A stretch of DNA of 27,863 nt from a virus: positions 1 through 27,863 of IMG/VR virus record IMGVR_UViG_3300046028_003928; one strand, written 5' to 3'. The notes under the pieces are model-generated. The model was not told the DNA's origin. It was given only the letters and a program-made list of their open reading frames with translations, and made no database searches. Position 1 is the first letter of the stretch. Every line of letters begins with the position of its first letter. A program made the translations under genes and the position numbers. Of this stretch, positions 5,618-12,046 are shown piece by piece.

Positions 5618-5937
5618 GTTGTTTGTTTGGTTTGGTTTCTGATTTCCTTGCGGATCATGTTTTTCATGACGATGACGGCAAGTAATTCTTCGGGTAGTCC
5701 GGGATTATTTCTTTTGGCTTGGTAGATAGCTTCCCTCATTGGATTATTTGCGACCCATTTCTTTCTGTAGGCAGTCTGTTTTTTTGGATTGTCTTTTTTA
5801 TATCTCGCGCATTCTGCCTTAAGCTTTTCTGCATTAGCCTTACGATAAGCGGCTTTTTGGGAGCGTAGTTTTTCTGCATTAAGTTTGCGATATAATGCAT
5901 AATAAGCTTTCTCCTTTTCTGGATCTTTATAAGCCAT
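5614..5937 (-). CDS. HNH-type repeat protein lacking the HNH core
   Basis: 107 residues from the ATG at 5937 (a GTG at 5958 is less likely). It is made of Lys/Tyr/Asn-rich units such as YRKLNAEKLRSQ, YRKANAEKLKAE and YKKDNPKKQTAYRKK, the same sort of repeats that form the N-terminal part of many phage HNH endonucleases, including the one at 9465. No H-N-H motif follows. It may be a truncated homing endonuclease or a DNA-binding remnant. The gene is more AT-rich than its neighbours, which suggests separate acquisition. The last codons RNQTKQTT are the CCAAAC leader of the next gene. Confidence 0.6.
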   Translation of the reverse strand: MAYKDPEKEKAYYALYRKLNAEKLRSQKAAYRKANAEKLKAECARYKKDNPKKQTAYRKKWVANNPMREAIYQAKRNNPGLPEELLAVIVMKNMIRKEIRNQTKQTT

Positions 5938-5950
5938 ACCAGCACAGGGT

Positions 5951-6328
5951 TTAAACACTTACATAAGTCAAAAGCTCCCCGTCCCGCTCGTCCTCTTCGT
6001 CCAGATCAGGATCTTCCCATTTTCCAGTGACCCGAACAAATGCATGAGCGCGACTCATCGCCACTGACGACATCCGATGGAACTCTCGGTATTTGCCGGA
6101 CGATGTAAGCAAGTTAGAGTAAGCAATTCTCAGGTTTTTTGCCAAGCCCATTTCGGCATCATGCATTGCGTTTAGATCCTTGTGATACTGAGGAATCATC
6201 GCAATTGGGTATTTCTCCCCGGCTGAGTTTGAGCGGATTCCATACCGCCTGTCACTGGTGTCTTGCGGGGTGATCTGAGACCATCCCAGATATTCAGCAA
6301 TGGCAATGTCGATTGCGTCAGGCTGCAT
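5951..6328 (-). CDS. Phage ABA-sandwich-like hypothetical protein
   Basis: 125 residues from the ATG at 6328, one base into the upstream stop (TAATG). The frame is open to 6610, but that part overlaps two other genes. The pattern AIAEYLGW near the start and PQYHKDLNAMHDAE in the middle, then a helix with RAHAFVRVTGKW, matches the phage ABA-sandwich domain family of unknown function. The C-terminus is acidic (DPDLDEEDERDGE). A GAGGGG lies about eleven bases before the start. Confidence 0.68.
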   Translation of the reverse strand: MQPDAIDIAIAEYLGWSQITPQDTSDRRYGIRSNSAGEKYPIAMIPQYHKDLNAMHDAEMGLAKNLRIAYSNLLTSSGKYREFHRMSSVAMSRAHAFVRVTGKWEDPDLDEEDERDGELLTYVSV

Positions 6329-6525
6329 TAGTTCAAGCCCCTCAGGTTGAGTTTGCGCCAATGCCGACGAATCAGTTGCCGGTTCTGCTTGTCCAGTTGC
6401 TTGCGGACTTTCTGGGAATGCCAGATGCAGAGCAGGAAAAAGCTTGCCAATATGATGTAAATGGCTCCGACGATAAGGTCCACTTGCGCGGTTTCCTTGA
6501 GAAGCTGGATCTGAAAAAGACTCAT
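6328..6525 (-). CDS. Small single-pass membrane protein
   Basis: 65 residues from the ATG at 6525, which follows a strong SD, AAGGAGGTG, at a spacing of about seven. A hydrophobic segment at about 15-35 (VDLIVGAIYIILASFFLLCI) is followed by a very basic tail (KVRKQLDKQNRQLIRRHWRK). This gives a small inner-membrane protein with the tail in the cytoplasm. It is not with the lysis genes, so a role at the host membrane early in infection, such as superinfection exclusion, is possible but unproven. Confidence 0.68.
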   Translation of the reverse strand: MSLFQIQLLKETAQVDLIVGAIYIILASFFLLCIWHSQKVRKQLDKQNRQLIRRHWRKLNLRGLN

Positions 6526-6755
6526 GATTGCACCTCCTTCCGGGCGGCGAGCATGGCGTCTGCCATTTTCCACGCGCTCCTTGCAACGCATCGGTCATCG
6601 TAATCAACATAACCGCCTCCGTCTCCTGATGCGGCTAAAATGCCAGTCAGCGCCTGACCAGCAAAATAATCGAACAGATTCATACCGGGAAAAGCGCACC
6701 CATGCGCGTCGTTGTTTGGGAAGGCTGGACCTCCGTCGTCGATTGGAGCGCTCAT
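6522..6755 (-). CDS. Small phage hypothetical protein (DGGPAFP type)
   Basis: 77 residues. It starts MSAPIDDGGPAFP and contains GMNLFDYFAGQALTG and a C-terminal ARSAWKMADAMLAAR, the signature of a very common small phage early protein of unknown function. An SD, GGAGGGG, lies about eight bases upstream. It overlaps its neighbours by ATGA and TGATG, so it is translated with the early cluster. Confidence 0.8.
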   Translation of the reverse strand: MSAPIDDGGPAFPNNDAHGCAFPGMNLFDYFAGQALTGILAASGDGGGYVDYDDRCVARSAWKMADAMLAARKEVQS

Positions 6756-6952
6756 CAGTCGCCCCTCCGTTCCATCAAAGCCGATGCGCTTTTATCCCAG
6801 TCCAGATGGCAGTAGAGATACTTGCCGCAATACCGGAACCAGATCTCGCCGAAGTAGGCGACTCCGAACATCAGGCTAAACTCAGTAGACTTGGCCAGCG
6901 TAATGCCGTCCATGGCCTGCTGTCCCCAGATGGTAAATGCTTTGTCTTTCAT
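6755..6952 (-). CDS. Small hypothetical protein
   Basis: 65 residues, aromatic-rich (FGVAYFGEIWFRYCGKYLYCHLDW read in two overlapping hydrophobic patches). It overlaps the gene upstream by ATGA and the one downstream by one base. The leader is encoded by the preceding gene's end (CAACAACCAAGAAAGC). It has no clear signal peptide and no recognised family. Confidence 0.6.
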   Translation of the reverse strand: MKDKAFTIWGQQAMDGITLAKSTEFSLMFGVAYFGEIWFRYCGKYLYCHLDWDKSASALMERRGD

Positions 6953-7149
6953 GCTTTTGCTTTCTTGGTTGTTGGTTTGGCGGCTCCAGTTACGCCGGAA
7001 TAACCCGTGATAAACTGGACCGTAGCCTGCTTGGCCAGAGCCGACCGGGATGTGCCTTCCTTGGCCGCGATTACTCCCAGCCGGAGATACTCCATCGGCA
7101 GCAGCGCGAATCCAACGTGGACGCTTGGTTTGGTTGATTTGATTTCCAT
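6949..7149 (-). CDS. Small DNA-binding-like protein, first early gene
   Basis: 66 residues from the ATG at 7149; the frame is open to 7218 but that part would cross the promoter. The sequence VGFALLPMEYLRLGVIAAKE followed by TSRSALAKQA looks like a ribbon-helix-helix or short helical pair, with a lysine-rich tail ending KKAKA. It is the first gene of the non-structural operon and its start lies only about three bases from the predicted transcript start. It may be an autoregulator, by position. Confidence 0.58.
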   Translation of the reverse strand: MEIKSTKPSVHVGFALLPMEYLRLGVIAAKEGTSRSALAKQATVQFITGYSGVTGAAKPTTKKAKA

Positions 7150-7158
7150 GTGGAGAGG

Positions 7159-7185
7159 ATTATTACAGGTTTGGCGGATCGTCAA
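7159..7185 (-). promoter_or_regulatory. Sigma70-like promoter of the non-structural operon
   Basis: On the minus strand TTGACG (7185-7180) and AATAAT (7164-7159) are separated by 15 bp, close to the -35/-10 consensus though the spacer is short. It sits in the only sizeable gap between the structural and non-structural blocks, right after a T-tailed hairpin. The expected transcript start near 7152 would leave almost no 5' UTR before the ATG at 7149. Confidence 0.5.
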
Positions 7186-7223
7186 CGAATAATTGAAATG
7201 TTTTTTGCATGACCCCAAAAGAA

Positions 7224-7255
7224 AGCCCTTGAGCAGTCGGAACCACTCAAGGGCT
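7224..7255 (-). terminator. Rho-independent terminator of the structural/lysis operon
   Basis: A perfect 10-bp inverted repeat, AGCCCTTGAG (7224-7233) and CTCAAGGGCT (7246-7255), with a 12-nt loop. On the minus strand it is followed directly by TTTCTTTTGG, a T-rich tail. It stands 13 bp after the last tail gene's stop, so it should end the leftward late transcript. Confidence 0.8.
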
Positions 7256-7268
7256 GGGATGTTGATAC

Positions 7269-7604
7269 TTACTCAGCAGGAACCACCGGCTCGACCGGCT
7301 TATTCTTCTCAGCCTGATAAGCAATCAAATCCGGCAAACAAAGCGCCACCGCAGCAAAAGCATCCGCAGCACTAGGAATCAAATTAACGGCCTCCCAAAA
7401 CGGAAGCCTCACCTCCCGCCGATCCGACAAAAGCCGGTCGCCAGTAGCCTGGTCAAAAGGAACGTATTCAACGTAAATCGAATCCTGTTCCCCCATAGAC
7501 CGCGCCGAAATGGCAAGGTCCATGATGTAGATTTCGTTGTAAACTTTCGCGGGAACCTCAGGACGTTCTGCCGGAGTATCGAGTGGGATGGTAATGGTAG
7601 CCAT
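7269..7604 (-). CDS. Phage structural/tail-region hypothetical protein
   Basis: 111 residues, beginning MATITIPLDTPAERP and ending in the Pro/Glu tail KPVEPVVPAE. The middle (VYNEIYIMDLAISARS, YVEYVPFDQATG) predicts beta strands and a helix. Last gene of the late operon, just before the terminator and after the small coiled-coil gene, so a tail-fibre-associated or chaperone role is likely by position. No family is recognised. Confidence 0.65.
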   Translation of the reverse strand: MATITIPLDTPAERPEVPAKVYNEIYIMDLAISARSMGEQDSIYVEYVPFDQATGDRLLSDRREVRLPFWEAVNLIPSAADAFAAVALCLPDLIAYQAEKNKPVEPVVPAE

Positions 7605-7609
7605 GGGTA

Positions 7610-7798
7610 TTAGGTAGTGGGTTGTTCAGCCTTGGCCTTGTCAGCCTCGGCAGATTCGATTTGAGTCAGGATGGCGATTGCGCCCTTTAACTGCGTCTCT
7701 TCGGACTCAAGCTGCTTCAGCCGCTCCCGAAGATCATGCTGCTCGGCGAGGTTGGCTTGGCGACTGGTGATGAGGTTTTGTTTGTAGGTTGGGGTCAT
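7610..7798 (-). CDS. Small coiled-coil protein
   Basis: 62 residues, almost all one long helix with heptad spacing (AEQHDLRERLKQLESEETQLKG read in parts, then ILTQIESAEADKAKAE). Such proteins are often found next to tail-fibre genes, as here (five bases before the 111-residue gene, 12 after the fibre gene), and may be a fibre chaperone or trimerisation aid. No TM segment and no SD are seen. Confidence 0.65.
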   Translation of the reverse strand: MTPTYKQNLITSRQANLAEQHDLRERLKQLESEETQLKGAIAILTQIESAEADKAKAEQPTT

Positions 7799-7810
7799 GT
7801 GTGGGATTGA

Positions 7811-8992
7811 TTAGACGACGCAAGGCACCCGGTATGCAGTCCCGGTCGAATCGTAGAGCGTCAGGAATCCGGTTGGGACGACTACAGTGGCAGTGTATGC
7901 GGTGTCTGTGGTCAGCTTGCCTTGGATGTTGGTAAAGGCGCTGTCATCAGCAAGACGGGCTTGCAGGCTTGTGGTGCTGCGCTTAATCGCGGGGAATGAG
8001 GAAGTAGTCCCGCCTAGTGTGATCCGTGGAGTGGTATTAGTCGCACCAAGATCTGCCATCGTGACAACCCCAGCAGCAGAACTGGATAAAGCAGTTGCCC
8101 CACCGACATTAAAACGGAAATACCGATTGGTCCCGCAGTAAATATCTCGCTCGCCATTAAAATCTGAAACGCAGGTAATAGATGAGTTGAATGATGCCGC
8201 TCCTGTAAAATTAGTAGTTCCCGTCGCAGCAATCGACATCCTCACCACCCCACCAGTCACAAAATCAATCGGACGCGCCGCCCCAGTCCCACCATGCTCC
8301 GTCCCGATCCGCAGCGTATTGGCCGTGGTCAGCCAGTCAAATCCACCCCATTCATTGGCGGTTGTTCCTAAGAAAGTGTTATAGACCCGGTGGACCTGTT
8401 TTGCTGTCCCGTTCCGCTGGGCTAGGATTCCGGCGGCGTCTCGGGTAATACCAACATCAATGTCGGCATTAATTGCAGAGTTGGGACAAAAACCAAAATA
8501 ACCATTAGATGTTGTAGCAAAAGTAAAATTTGATTGGTTTGAGAAATAATAAGCACCTTGGACAAAACCGTTATAAGCCCCAAAAATAAGTCCGGTTCCA
8601 GGACCAAATCCTGATTTGAATGTAATTTTACCAGTGGTTGCACTGTTTGTTGCAATAGAAAAATTGTCGGCTCCTGCAATTTCACCAATTTTACTAATCT
8701 TAAGTTTACTCACCCCACCCACCTGCAAATCCATCAGCAGAGACGCAGCGTTGCTTGCCGTGTCCGTGACGTTTAGCTTGATCGCAGTCGGCGCTCCGGT
8801 CGTGCTTAACCAAGTGGTTGCCAGATCAACCAGACTCGTCGCCTGCGTCCCGGTCAGCGATTGGCCGGTCAGGGATTGCGCCAAAAACGTCGGTGCGTCC
8901 GTTTGGCCTAGGCCGATGGCGGATCTGATTCCTGCGTCGTTGTCGGCACGGAGCATCGAATCGACATCGGCTTTTACGGTGTAGTCAGGCAT
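7811..8992 (-). CDS. Tail fibre-like protein
   Basis: 393 residues. The N-terminus has DVDSMLRADNDAGIRSAIGL, a motif that recurs in phage fibre proteins, followed by short Ser/Thr/Gly/Ala-rich beta repeats (AQSLTGQSLTG, SNAASLLMDLQVGG, ATSNGYFGF). The C-terminal end (LYDSTGTAYRVPCVV) is a compact beta unit. This should be a host-recognition or side-tail fibre, trimeric by family habit. The middle of the gene (about 8450-8700) is more AT-rich than the rest, which may mark a swapped receptor-binding segment. The start context CATAATCTTATG is shared with the gene starting at 13669. Confidence 0.72.
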   Translation of the reverse strand: MPDYTVKADVDSMLRADNDAGIRSAIGLGQTDAPTFLAQSLTGQSLTGTQATSLVDLATTWLSTTGAPTAIKLNVTDTASNAASLLMDLQVGGVSKLKISKIGEIAGADNFSIATNSATTGKITFKSGFGPGTGLIFGAYNGFVQGAYYFSNQSNFTFATTSNGYFGFCPNSAINADIDVGITRDAAGILAQRNGTAKQVHRVYNTFLGTTANEWGGFDWLTTANTLRIGTEHGGTGAARPIDFVTGGVVRMSIAATGTTNFTGAASFNSSITCVSDFNGERDIYCGTNRYFRFNVGGATALSSSAAGVVTMADLGATNTTPRITLGGTTSSFPAIKRSTTSLQARLADDSAFTNIQGKLTTDTAYTATVVVPTGFLTLYDSTGTAYRVPCVV

Positions 8993-8996
8993 AAGA

Positions 8997-9182
8997 TTAT
9001 GGGATCAGGTAAAGGGATGAACCGTCGGGCTGGAAGTAGTTGCCGCTGTCGGATTGAATGTAAGTGTTTGGATCAGGCGGAGGAGGAGGACCGCCCCCAG
9101 CCGAACCGGATCTTTGCCGAAACAGGATGAACGTAATCGTCGGCCCAAAGACAGGCTTGAGGACTGGTTTAAGGATAGCCAT
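8997..9182 (-). CDS. Small proline/glycine-rich tail-region protein
   Basis: 61 residues with an N-terminal beta/hydrophobic part (VLKPVFGPTITFILFRQ), a GGGPPPPPDP hinge and a C-terminal SGNYFQPDGSSLYLIP. The last part looks like a short fibre repeat. It lies between two fibre-type genes with gaps of four and nine bases. No function is known. Confidence 0.6.
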   Translation of the reverse strand: MAILKPVLKPVFGPTITFILFRQRSGSAGGGPPPPPDPNTYIQSDSGNYFQPDGSSLYLIP

Positions 9183-9191
9183 TGGATCGGA

Positions 9192-9461
9192 CTAGGTGAT
9201 CTCGACGTTTACCGAAGCGGCAGCAGATGCGTTCTGGAGCGTCACACGCAAGCTCGTTCCCGGCGCACGATACTCGCTAAAGAAGTTGGCGGAAATCGGT
9301 TGATTCAGCGCACCAAACACGGTCGCACTGGTTGGCAAGGACGACTCCAGAAGGATCTGACCGCCCCCAAGGTTGCCTGTAGCCCCCAAGGAATAGATGG
9401 TGCCGGTCGTGGTGGTAAAGGTGTTACTGGGAGATGCGGCGGTGAGAGTTGCGGAGGCCAT
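9192..9461 (-). CDS. Small beta-rich structural protein
   Basis: 89 residues, rich in Ser, Thr, Ala and Gly (MASATLTAASPSNTFTTTTG) with beta-strand pattern throughout and a final VTLQNASAAASVNVEIT. It resembles small phage tail or decoration proteins with an immunoglobulin-like or jelly-roll fold. It is placed next to the tail fibre gene. No specific family is recognised. Confidence 0.62.
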   Translation of the reverse strand: MASATLTAASPSNTFTTTTGTIYSLGATGNLGGGQILLESSLPTSATVFGALNQPISANFFSEYRAPGTSLRVTLQNASAAASVNVEIT

Positions 9462-9464
9462 AAT

Positions 9465-10112
9465 TTAAGGGAGTTGATTGGGTGGTTGTGTCAAGGACTT
9501 GGCAATCCGACGAGGACCGCTTTTACTGAGATTTTCATGCGCCCAGAGAGGCTGGAGATTGGTATAATGAAAGCACTTATACTGTTCAGCAGGATCTACT
9601 AAATTAAAGGACGAACAAGGTATAATATGATCAATATGCCACTTGCCGTGATTGTCCCATGTCATTCCTTCCCGAAACAGGCTTTCCAGATGCGCTTTAA
9701 GTTCAGGAATAGAGCAACCCAAAAGCATCGTAGTCGATGATGTCTTCCTTGCCATTACCGCCCGTAAGGCTTCATTCAGGCGGGATCTGACCCTGCCGGA
9801 GATCTTCGTAAACCAGCAAGTTCGGCGCTTCTCGCGCATATAAGTAGCCCGTGCCGCTTTGTTCTTGACCCTCCATTTCCTGCACGATTCCTTGGCTTTG
9901 CCTGGATTTGCCGCCCTCCATTCTGCTCCTCTGGCGGTTAAGTATGCGCGGTTCTTATCGGCCCATTGCTTTGCGTAATCTGGGTTCCTTTCTTTAAATG
10001 CCATCGTATGCCTCTTTGCCGCATCGGGATTCTTTTGTTTCCATTTACGGCTTGATTGCACTGCCGACCTCTTTCGCTTTTCGATTTGCTCTGGAGTCGG
10101 ATCAATGCCCAT
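9465..10112 (-). CDS. HNH homing endonuclease
   Basis: 215 residues. The first 100 residues are basic, aromatic repeats (WKQKNPDAAKR, FKERNPDYAKQW, WRAANPGKAKESCRKW) thought to bind DNA. The C-terminal HNH core reads WHIDHIIPCSSFNL (158-171), then CFHYTNLQPLWAHENLSK (180-197), giving the His-Asn-His set. It is a free-standing endonuclease placed between tail-fibre and lysis genes, as selfish phage HNH genes often are. The leader is AATCAAACCAACTTACAATA, without an SD. Confidence 0.9.
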   Translation of the reverse strand: MGIDPTPEQIEKRKRSAVQSSRKWKQKNPDAAKRHTMAFKERNPDYAKQWADKNRAYLTARGAEWRAANPGKAKESCRKWRVKNKAARATYMREKRRTCWFTKISGRVRSRLNEALRAVMARKTSSTTMLLGCSIPELKAHLESLFREGMTWDNHGKWHIDHIIPCSSFNLVDPAEQYKCFHYTNLQPLWAHENLSKSGPRRIAKSLTQPPNQLP

Positions 10113-10136
10113 TATTGTAAGTTGGTTTGATTTGCT

Positions 10137-10649
10137 TCAAGGCTGGAGCAAACGAATGAAGCGGCGGGATTCCTTAAAGTTGCGGGATTTGTCCCAGACG
10201 CCATCTCCATCCCTGCCGCCAGATGCGCCGGTATTGCCTTCAATGGTCTTAATGACTCCCTTTGCGTCGTCGGCAACAAATCCCGTGTGACTTGTGTCAA
10301 ATGTTAATATATCGCCAGTGCGAAGATTCGGCTTGTCGTCGGCATCAAGGATTTCCAGTTTGTTCTTTCTTGCCCAGTCCTCCAGCCCAAAAGCAGCAGC
10401 GGTCTTGGGTCGCCATTTCTCAAACTGAGCCGGAGTCATTTTAAGCGCGGCTAGAACCTCCTTATCCTTGCCCCACTCACGGACGCACCAGCAGACAAAC
10501 GCAGCACACCAAGGCCAGCCAGTGCCTTCCAGATTGGTCGCGGCCTGATACTCCCTGACCCGTTTGCCGGTATTGCGCCCAACCTCTTTTACCCCCACCT
10601 CCCGGCGGGCAATGTCGATCAGTTTCTGTCGGATGGGCAATGTGCTCAT
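10137..10649 (-). CDS. Endolysin, NlpC/P60- or CHAP-type cysteine peptidase
   Basis: 170 residues. It has the form of the TIGR02594 family: IARREVGVKEVG (13-24), then GTGWPWCAAFVCWC with the catalytic Cys48, TFDTSHTGFV with His121, and IEGNTGA with Asn139. No signal peptide is seen, so it should act as a soluble endolysin that cuts peptidoglycan and needs a holin for release. It overlaps the upstream gene by ATGA and closes the lysis group. Confidence 0.87.
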   Translation of the reverse strand: MSTLPIRQKLIDIARREVGVKEVGRNTGKRVREYQAATNLEGTGWPWCAAFVCWCVREWGKDKEVLAALKMTPAQFEKWRPKTAAAFGLEDWARKNKLEILDADDKPNLRTGDILTFDTSHTGFVADDAKGVIKTIEGNTGASGGRDGDGVWDKSRNFKESRRFIRLLQP

Positions 10650-10873
10650 GCTTTACGGACCCAAGCCAAGAGGAGGTGGATAACGGTATCGACAACCCAT
10701 CCGGCTTTCCCGGTCAGATACGAAACGGCAGCAGTCCGAACGAATTGCAGCTTCTCCGGTCCTTTTTCAAAGCGGTTGTCGGCGGATTTAATGGCAGAGA
10801 CAATCAGGTTAATGATGTCTTTGTTGTTGTCGGCAAGCCAAGTGGCGAGGTATTTAAGCAGGTAAACTTTCAT
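10646..10873 (-). CDS. Small lysis-region protein, possibly holin-associated
   Basis: 75 residues from the ATG at 10873. It starts MKVYLLKYLATWLADNNKD and has a middle SAIKSADNRFEKGPEKLQFV and a C-terminal GKAGWVVDTVIHLLLAWVRK, an amphipathic helix. The spacing of the middle segment is reminiscent of LLH-type holin-like proteins, but it lacks their N-terminal TM segment, which here could be supplied by the separate 49-residue ORF just before it. It overlaps the endolysin by ATGA. Confidence 0.58.
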   Translation of the reverse strand: MKVYLLKYLATWLADNNKDIINLIVSAIKSADNRFEKGPEKLQFVRTAAVSYLTGKAGWVVDTVIHLLLAWVRKA

Positions 10874-11019
10874 GGGATGTAATAGTAAATGATTCGAGCA
10901 AGGATGCAGATGACAGCGGCAATTCCGCAAGCAAAGGACAGGAAGCATCCAACTGGGATGCTGCGTTCCTCGTCAGAATCTAAGGGCTTGAAGGGTCTCG
11001 AGGGCTTGCTGGTCGTCAT
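10870..11019 (-). CDS. 49-residue single-TM protein
   Basis: An ORF from the ATG at 11019 to TGA at 10870, sharing ATGA with the next gene. It starts MTTSKPSRPFKPLDSDEERS, a charged cytoplasmic part, and continues with a strongly hydrophobic stretch at about residues 21-43 (GCFLSFACGIAAVICILARI) ending YYYIP. Its first 47 bp overlap the end of the Rz1-like gene in another frame. Holin or antiholin activity is likely from size, charge and neighbours, but this is inference. Confidence 0.6.
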   Translation of the reverse strand: MTTSKPSRPFKPLDSDEERSIPVGCFLSFACGIAAVICILARIIYYYIP

Positions 11020-11248
11020 CGGCTTGCCTTTCTAGTTCGTGCTTGGTTCGGGGGATCAATGGAACGTATTGCAACGGCTCTGGGTTGATTGGAGCGGCAG
11101 GTAAAGCAATCGGAATAGCCTTGAGTGTTTGTCTAGCCTCCTTGTAATCGTGAGCACAACTACTCAGAGTCACCGAAAAGAGTAACGCTACCCTTAGTGA
11201 CCATTCGTAGACCAACCTGAAGAATCCCCGCACCCATAAGGACGACAT
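10973..11248 (-). CDS. Rz1-like outer-membrane lipoprotein (spanin)
   Basis: A lipoprotein signal is clear: EWSLRVALLFSVTLSSC with the lipobox LSSC. The mature part is short, proline-containing (PIALPAAPINPEPLQYVPLIP) and ends in a charged helix (KHELERQADDDQQALETLQAL). The gene's 5' part overlaps the holin-like gene in another frame, as spanin genes often nest. The exact start is uncertain: ATG at 11248 is given, but a TTG at 11215 would put the Cys at residue 20. It suggests a Gram-negative-type host with an outer membrane. Confidence 0.65.
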   Translation of the reverse strand: MSSLWVRGFFRLVYEWSLRVALLFSVTLSSCAHDYKEARQTLKAIPIALPAAPINPEPLQYVPLIPRTKHELERQADDDQQALETLQALRF

Positions 11249-11378
11249 CGGCATGAGCAGCCAACCAAGGAGCGAGGTTTGGGGCGAATGATCCAAGCGC
11301 ACCGGCCAGGGCAACCAAGAACCCGGCAAAGACGGACTTGGAGCGAAAGATGGATTTGGTTTTGGTGATTTCATTCAT
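11160..11378 (-). CDS. Holin-like membrane protein
   Basis: 72 residues with a short basic start (TKTKSIFRSKS), a hydrophobic helix at about 14-32 (VFAGFLVALAGALGSFAP), a second weaker one at 43-58 (DVVLMGAGILQVGLRM) and the ending VTKGSVTLFGDSE. This two-TM plan is common in small phage holin-like proteins. It overlaps the upstream gene by ATGA; the upstream codons give the leader ACACCAAACTAAATCC. Confidence 0.68.
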   Translation of the reverse strand: MNEITKTKSIFRSKSVFAGFLVALAGALGSFAPNLAPWLAAHADVVLMGAGILQVGLRMVTKGSVTLFGDSE

Positions 11379-11653
11379 GGATTTAGTTTGGTGTCAATTT
11401 TGCGGACCAGTTCGTAAATATTCTCAAGCCTTTGATCGACCGTTGCTCCCCGGATCTCCAATGTCCTGAGTCGCTCTTGGTTGTCGTCATTGGTTTTTGT
11501 TGATGCGTTTACTTGGAATTGTATCGCACCAACCCAGATCCCAACGCCAACCGCCCCGCCGACAACGATCTTCATCAGACCGGCCAAGCCATTCAGCGAA
11601 TCCAATCGCTTCTCTAGTTCTTCCAGTTGGTCGCCAGACATTGTATAACTCAT
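11375..11653 (-). CDS. XhlA-like membrane protein with coiled coil
   Basis: 92 residues: a short helix (LEELEKRLDSLNG), a TM segment at about 26-45 (MKIVVGGAVGVGIWVGAIQF) and a long C-terminal coiled coil (NDDNQERLRTLEIRG, QRLENIYELVRKIDTKL). The plan is like haemolysin XhlA proteins, which work with holins in lysis, though the order of coil and TM differs. It stands in the lysis group. No SD precedes the start. Confidence 0.62.
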   Translation of the reverse strand: MSYTMSGDQLEELEKRLDSLNGLAGLMKIVVGGAVGVGIWVGAIQFQVNASTKTNDDNQERLRTLEIRGATVDQRLENIYELVRKIDTKLNP

Positions 11654-11656
11654 ATG

Positions 11657-12046
11657 TCAAGGATTGGTGATGACTGGGGCGACTTCTTCGACTGGGTTAA
11701 GAATCTTAAGGGACTCTACTTCTGCGGCAGATGACGTTGCGGCCCTGCTGGTTTCTTCCTTGGCCAGAATGCGAGTAGTGCTCTCCGAGGTTCTAAACAT
11801 GGACGTTGCGGCTTCTGTCACTGCTTTGATTCCGTAGTAATTAGCTACTTTACCGGGTATGACCGTCTCATCTTTACCGGCATCGGCATAGCTCAGATTG
11901 CCAAGCGGGCCAGAATAACTCGCGGTCTCACTGGTTGACTTGCTGAAGACTGAGCCGCCCAAGCTGACGTAAGAGTCCCCTGATTTCATGACCGGGCGCA
12001 CAGTGCAAGCCGGGAGCGCGAGGCAGAGCAGCAAGATCGGCTTCAT
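11657..12046 (-). CDS. Phage lipoprotein
   Basis: 129 residues with a lipoprotein signal peptide, MKPILLLCLALPAC, lipobox LPAC with Cys14. The mature part is Ser/Thr/Ala/Glu-rich (GGSVFSKSTSETASY, ATSMFRTSESTTRI, ETSRAATSSAAEVES). It may be an exclusion or lysis lipoprotein; its place just before the membrane proteins of the lysis group favours lysis. The leader is CAGCAAAAACC, encoded by the end of the upstream gene. Confidence 0.7.
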   Translation of the reverse strand: MKPILLLCLALPACTVRPVMKSGDSYVSLGGSVFSKSTSETASYSGPLGNLSYADAGKDETVIPGKVANYYGIKAVTEAATSMFRTSESTTRILAKEETSRAATSSAAEVESLKILNPVEEVAPVITNP

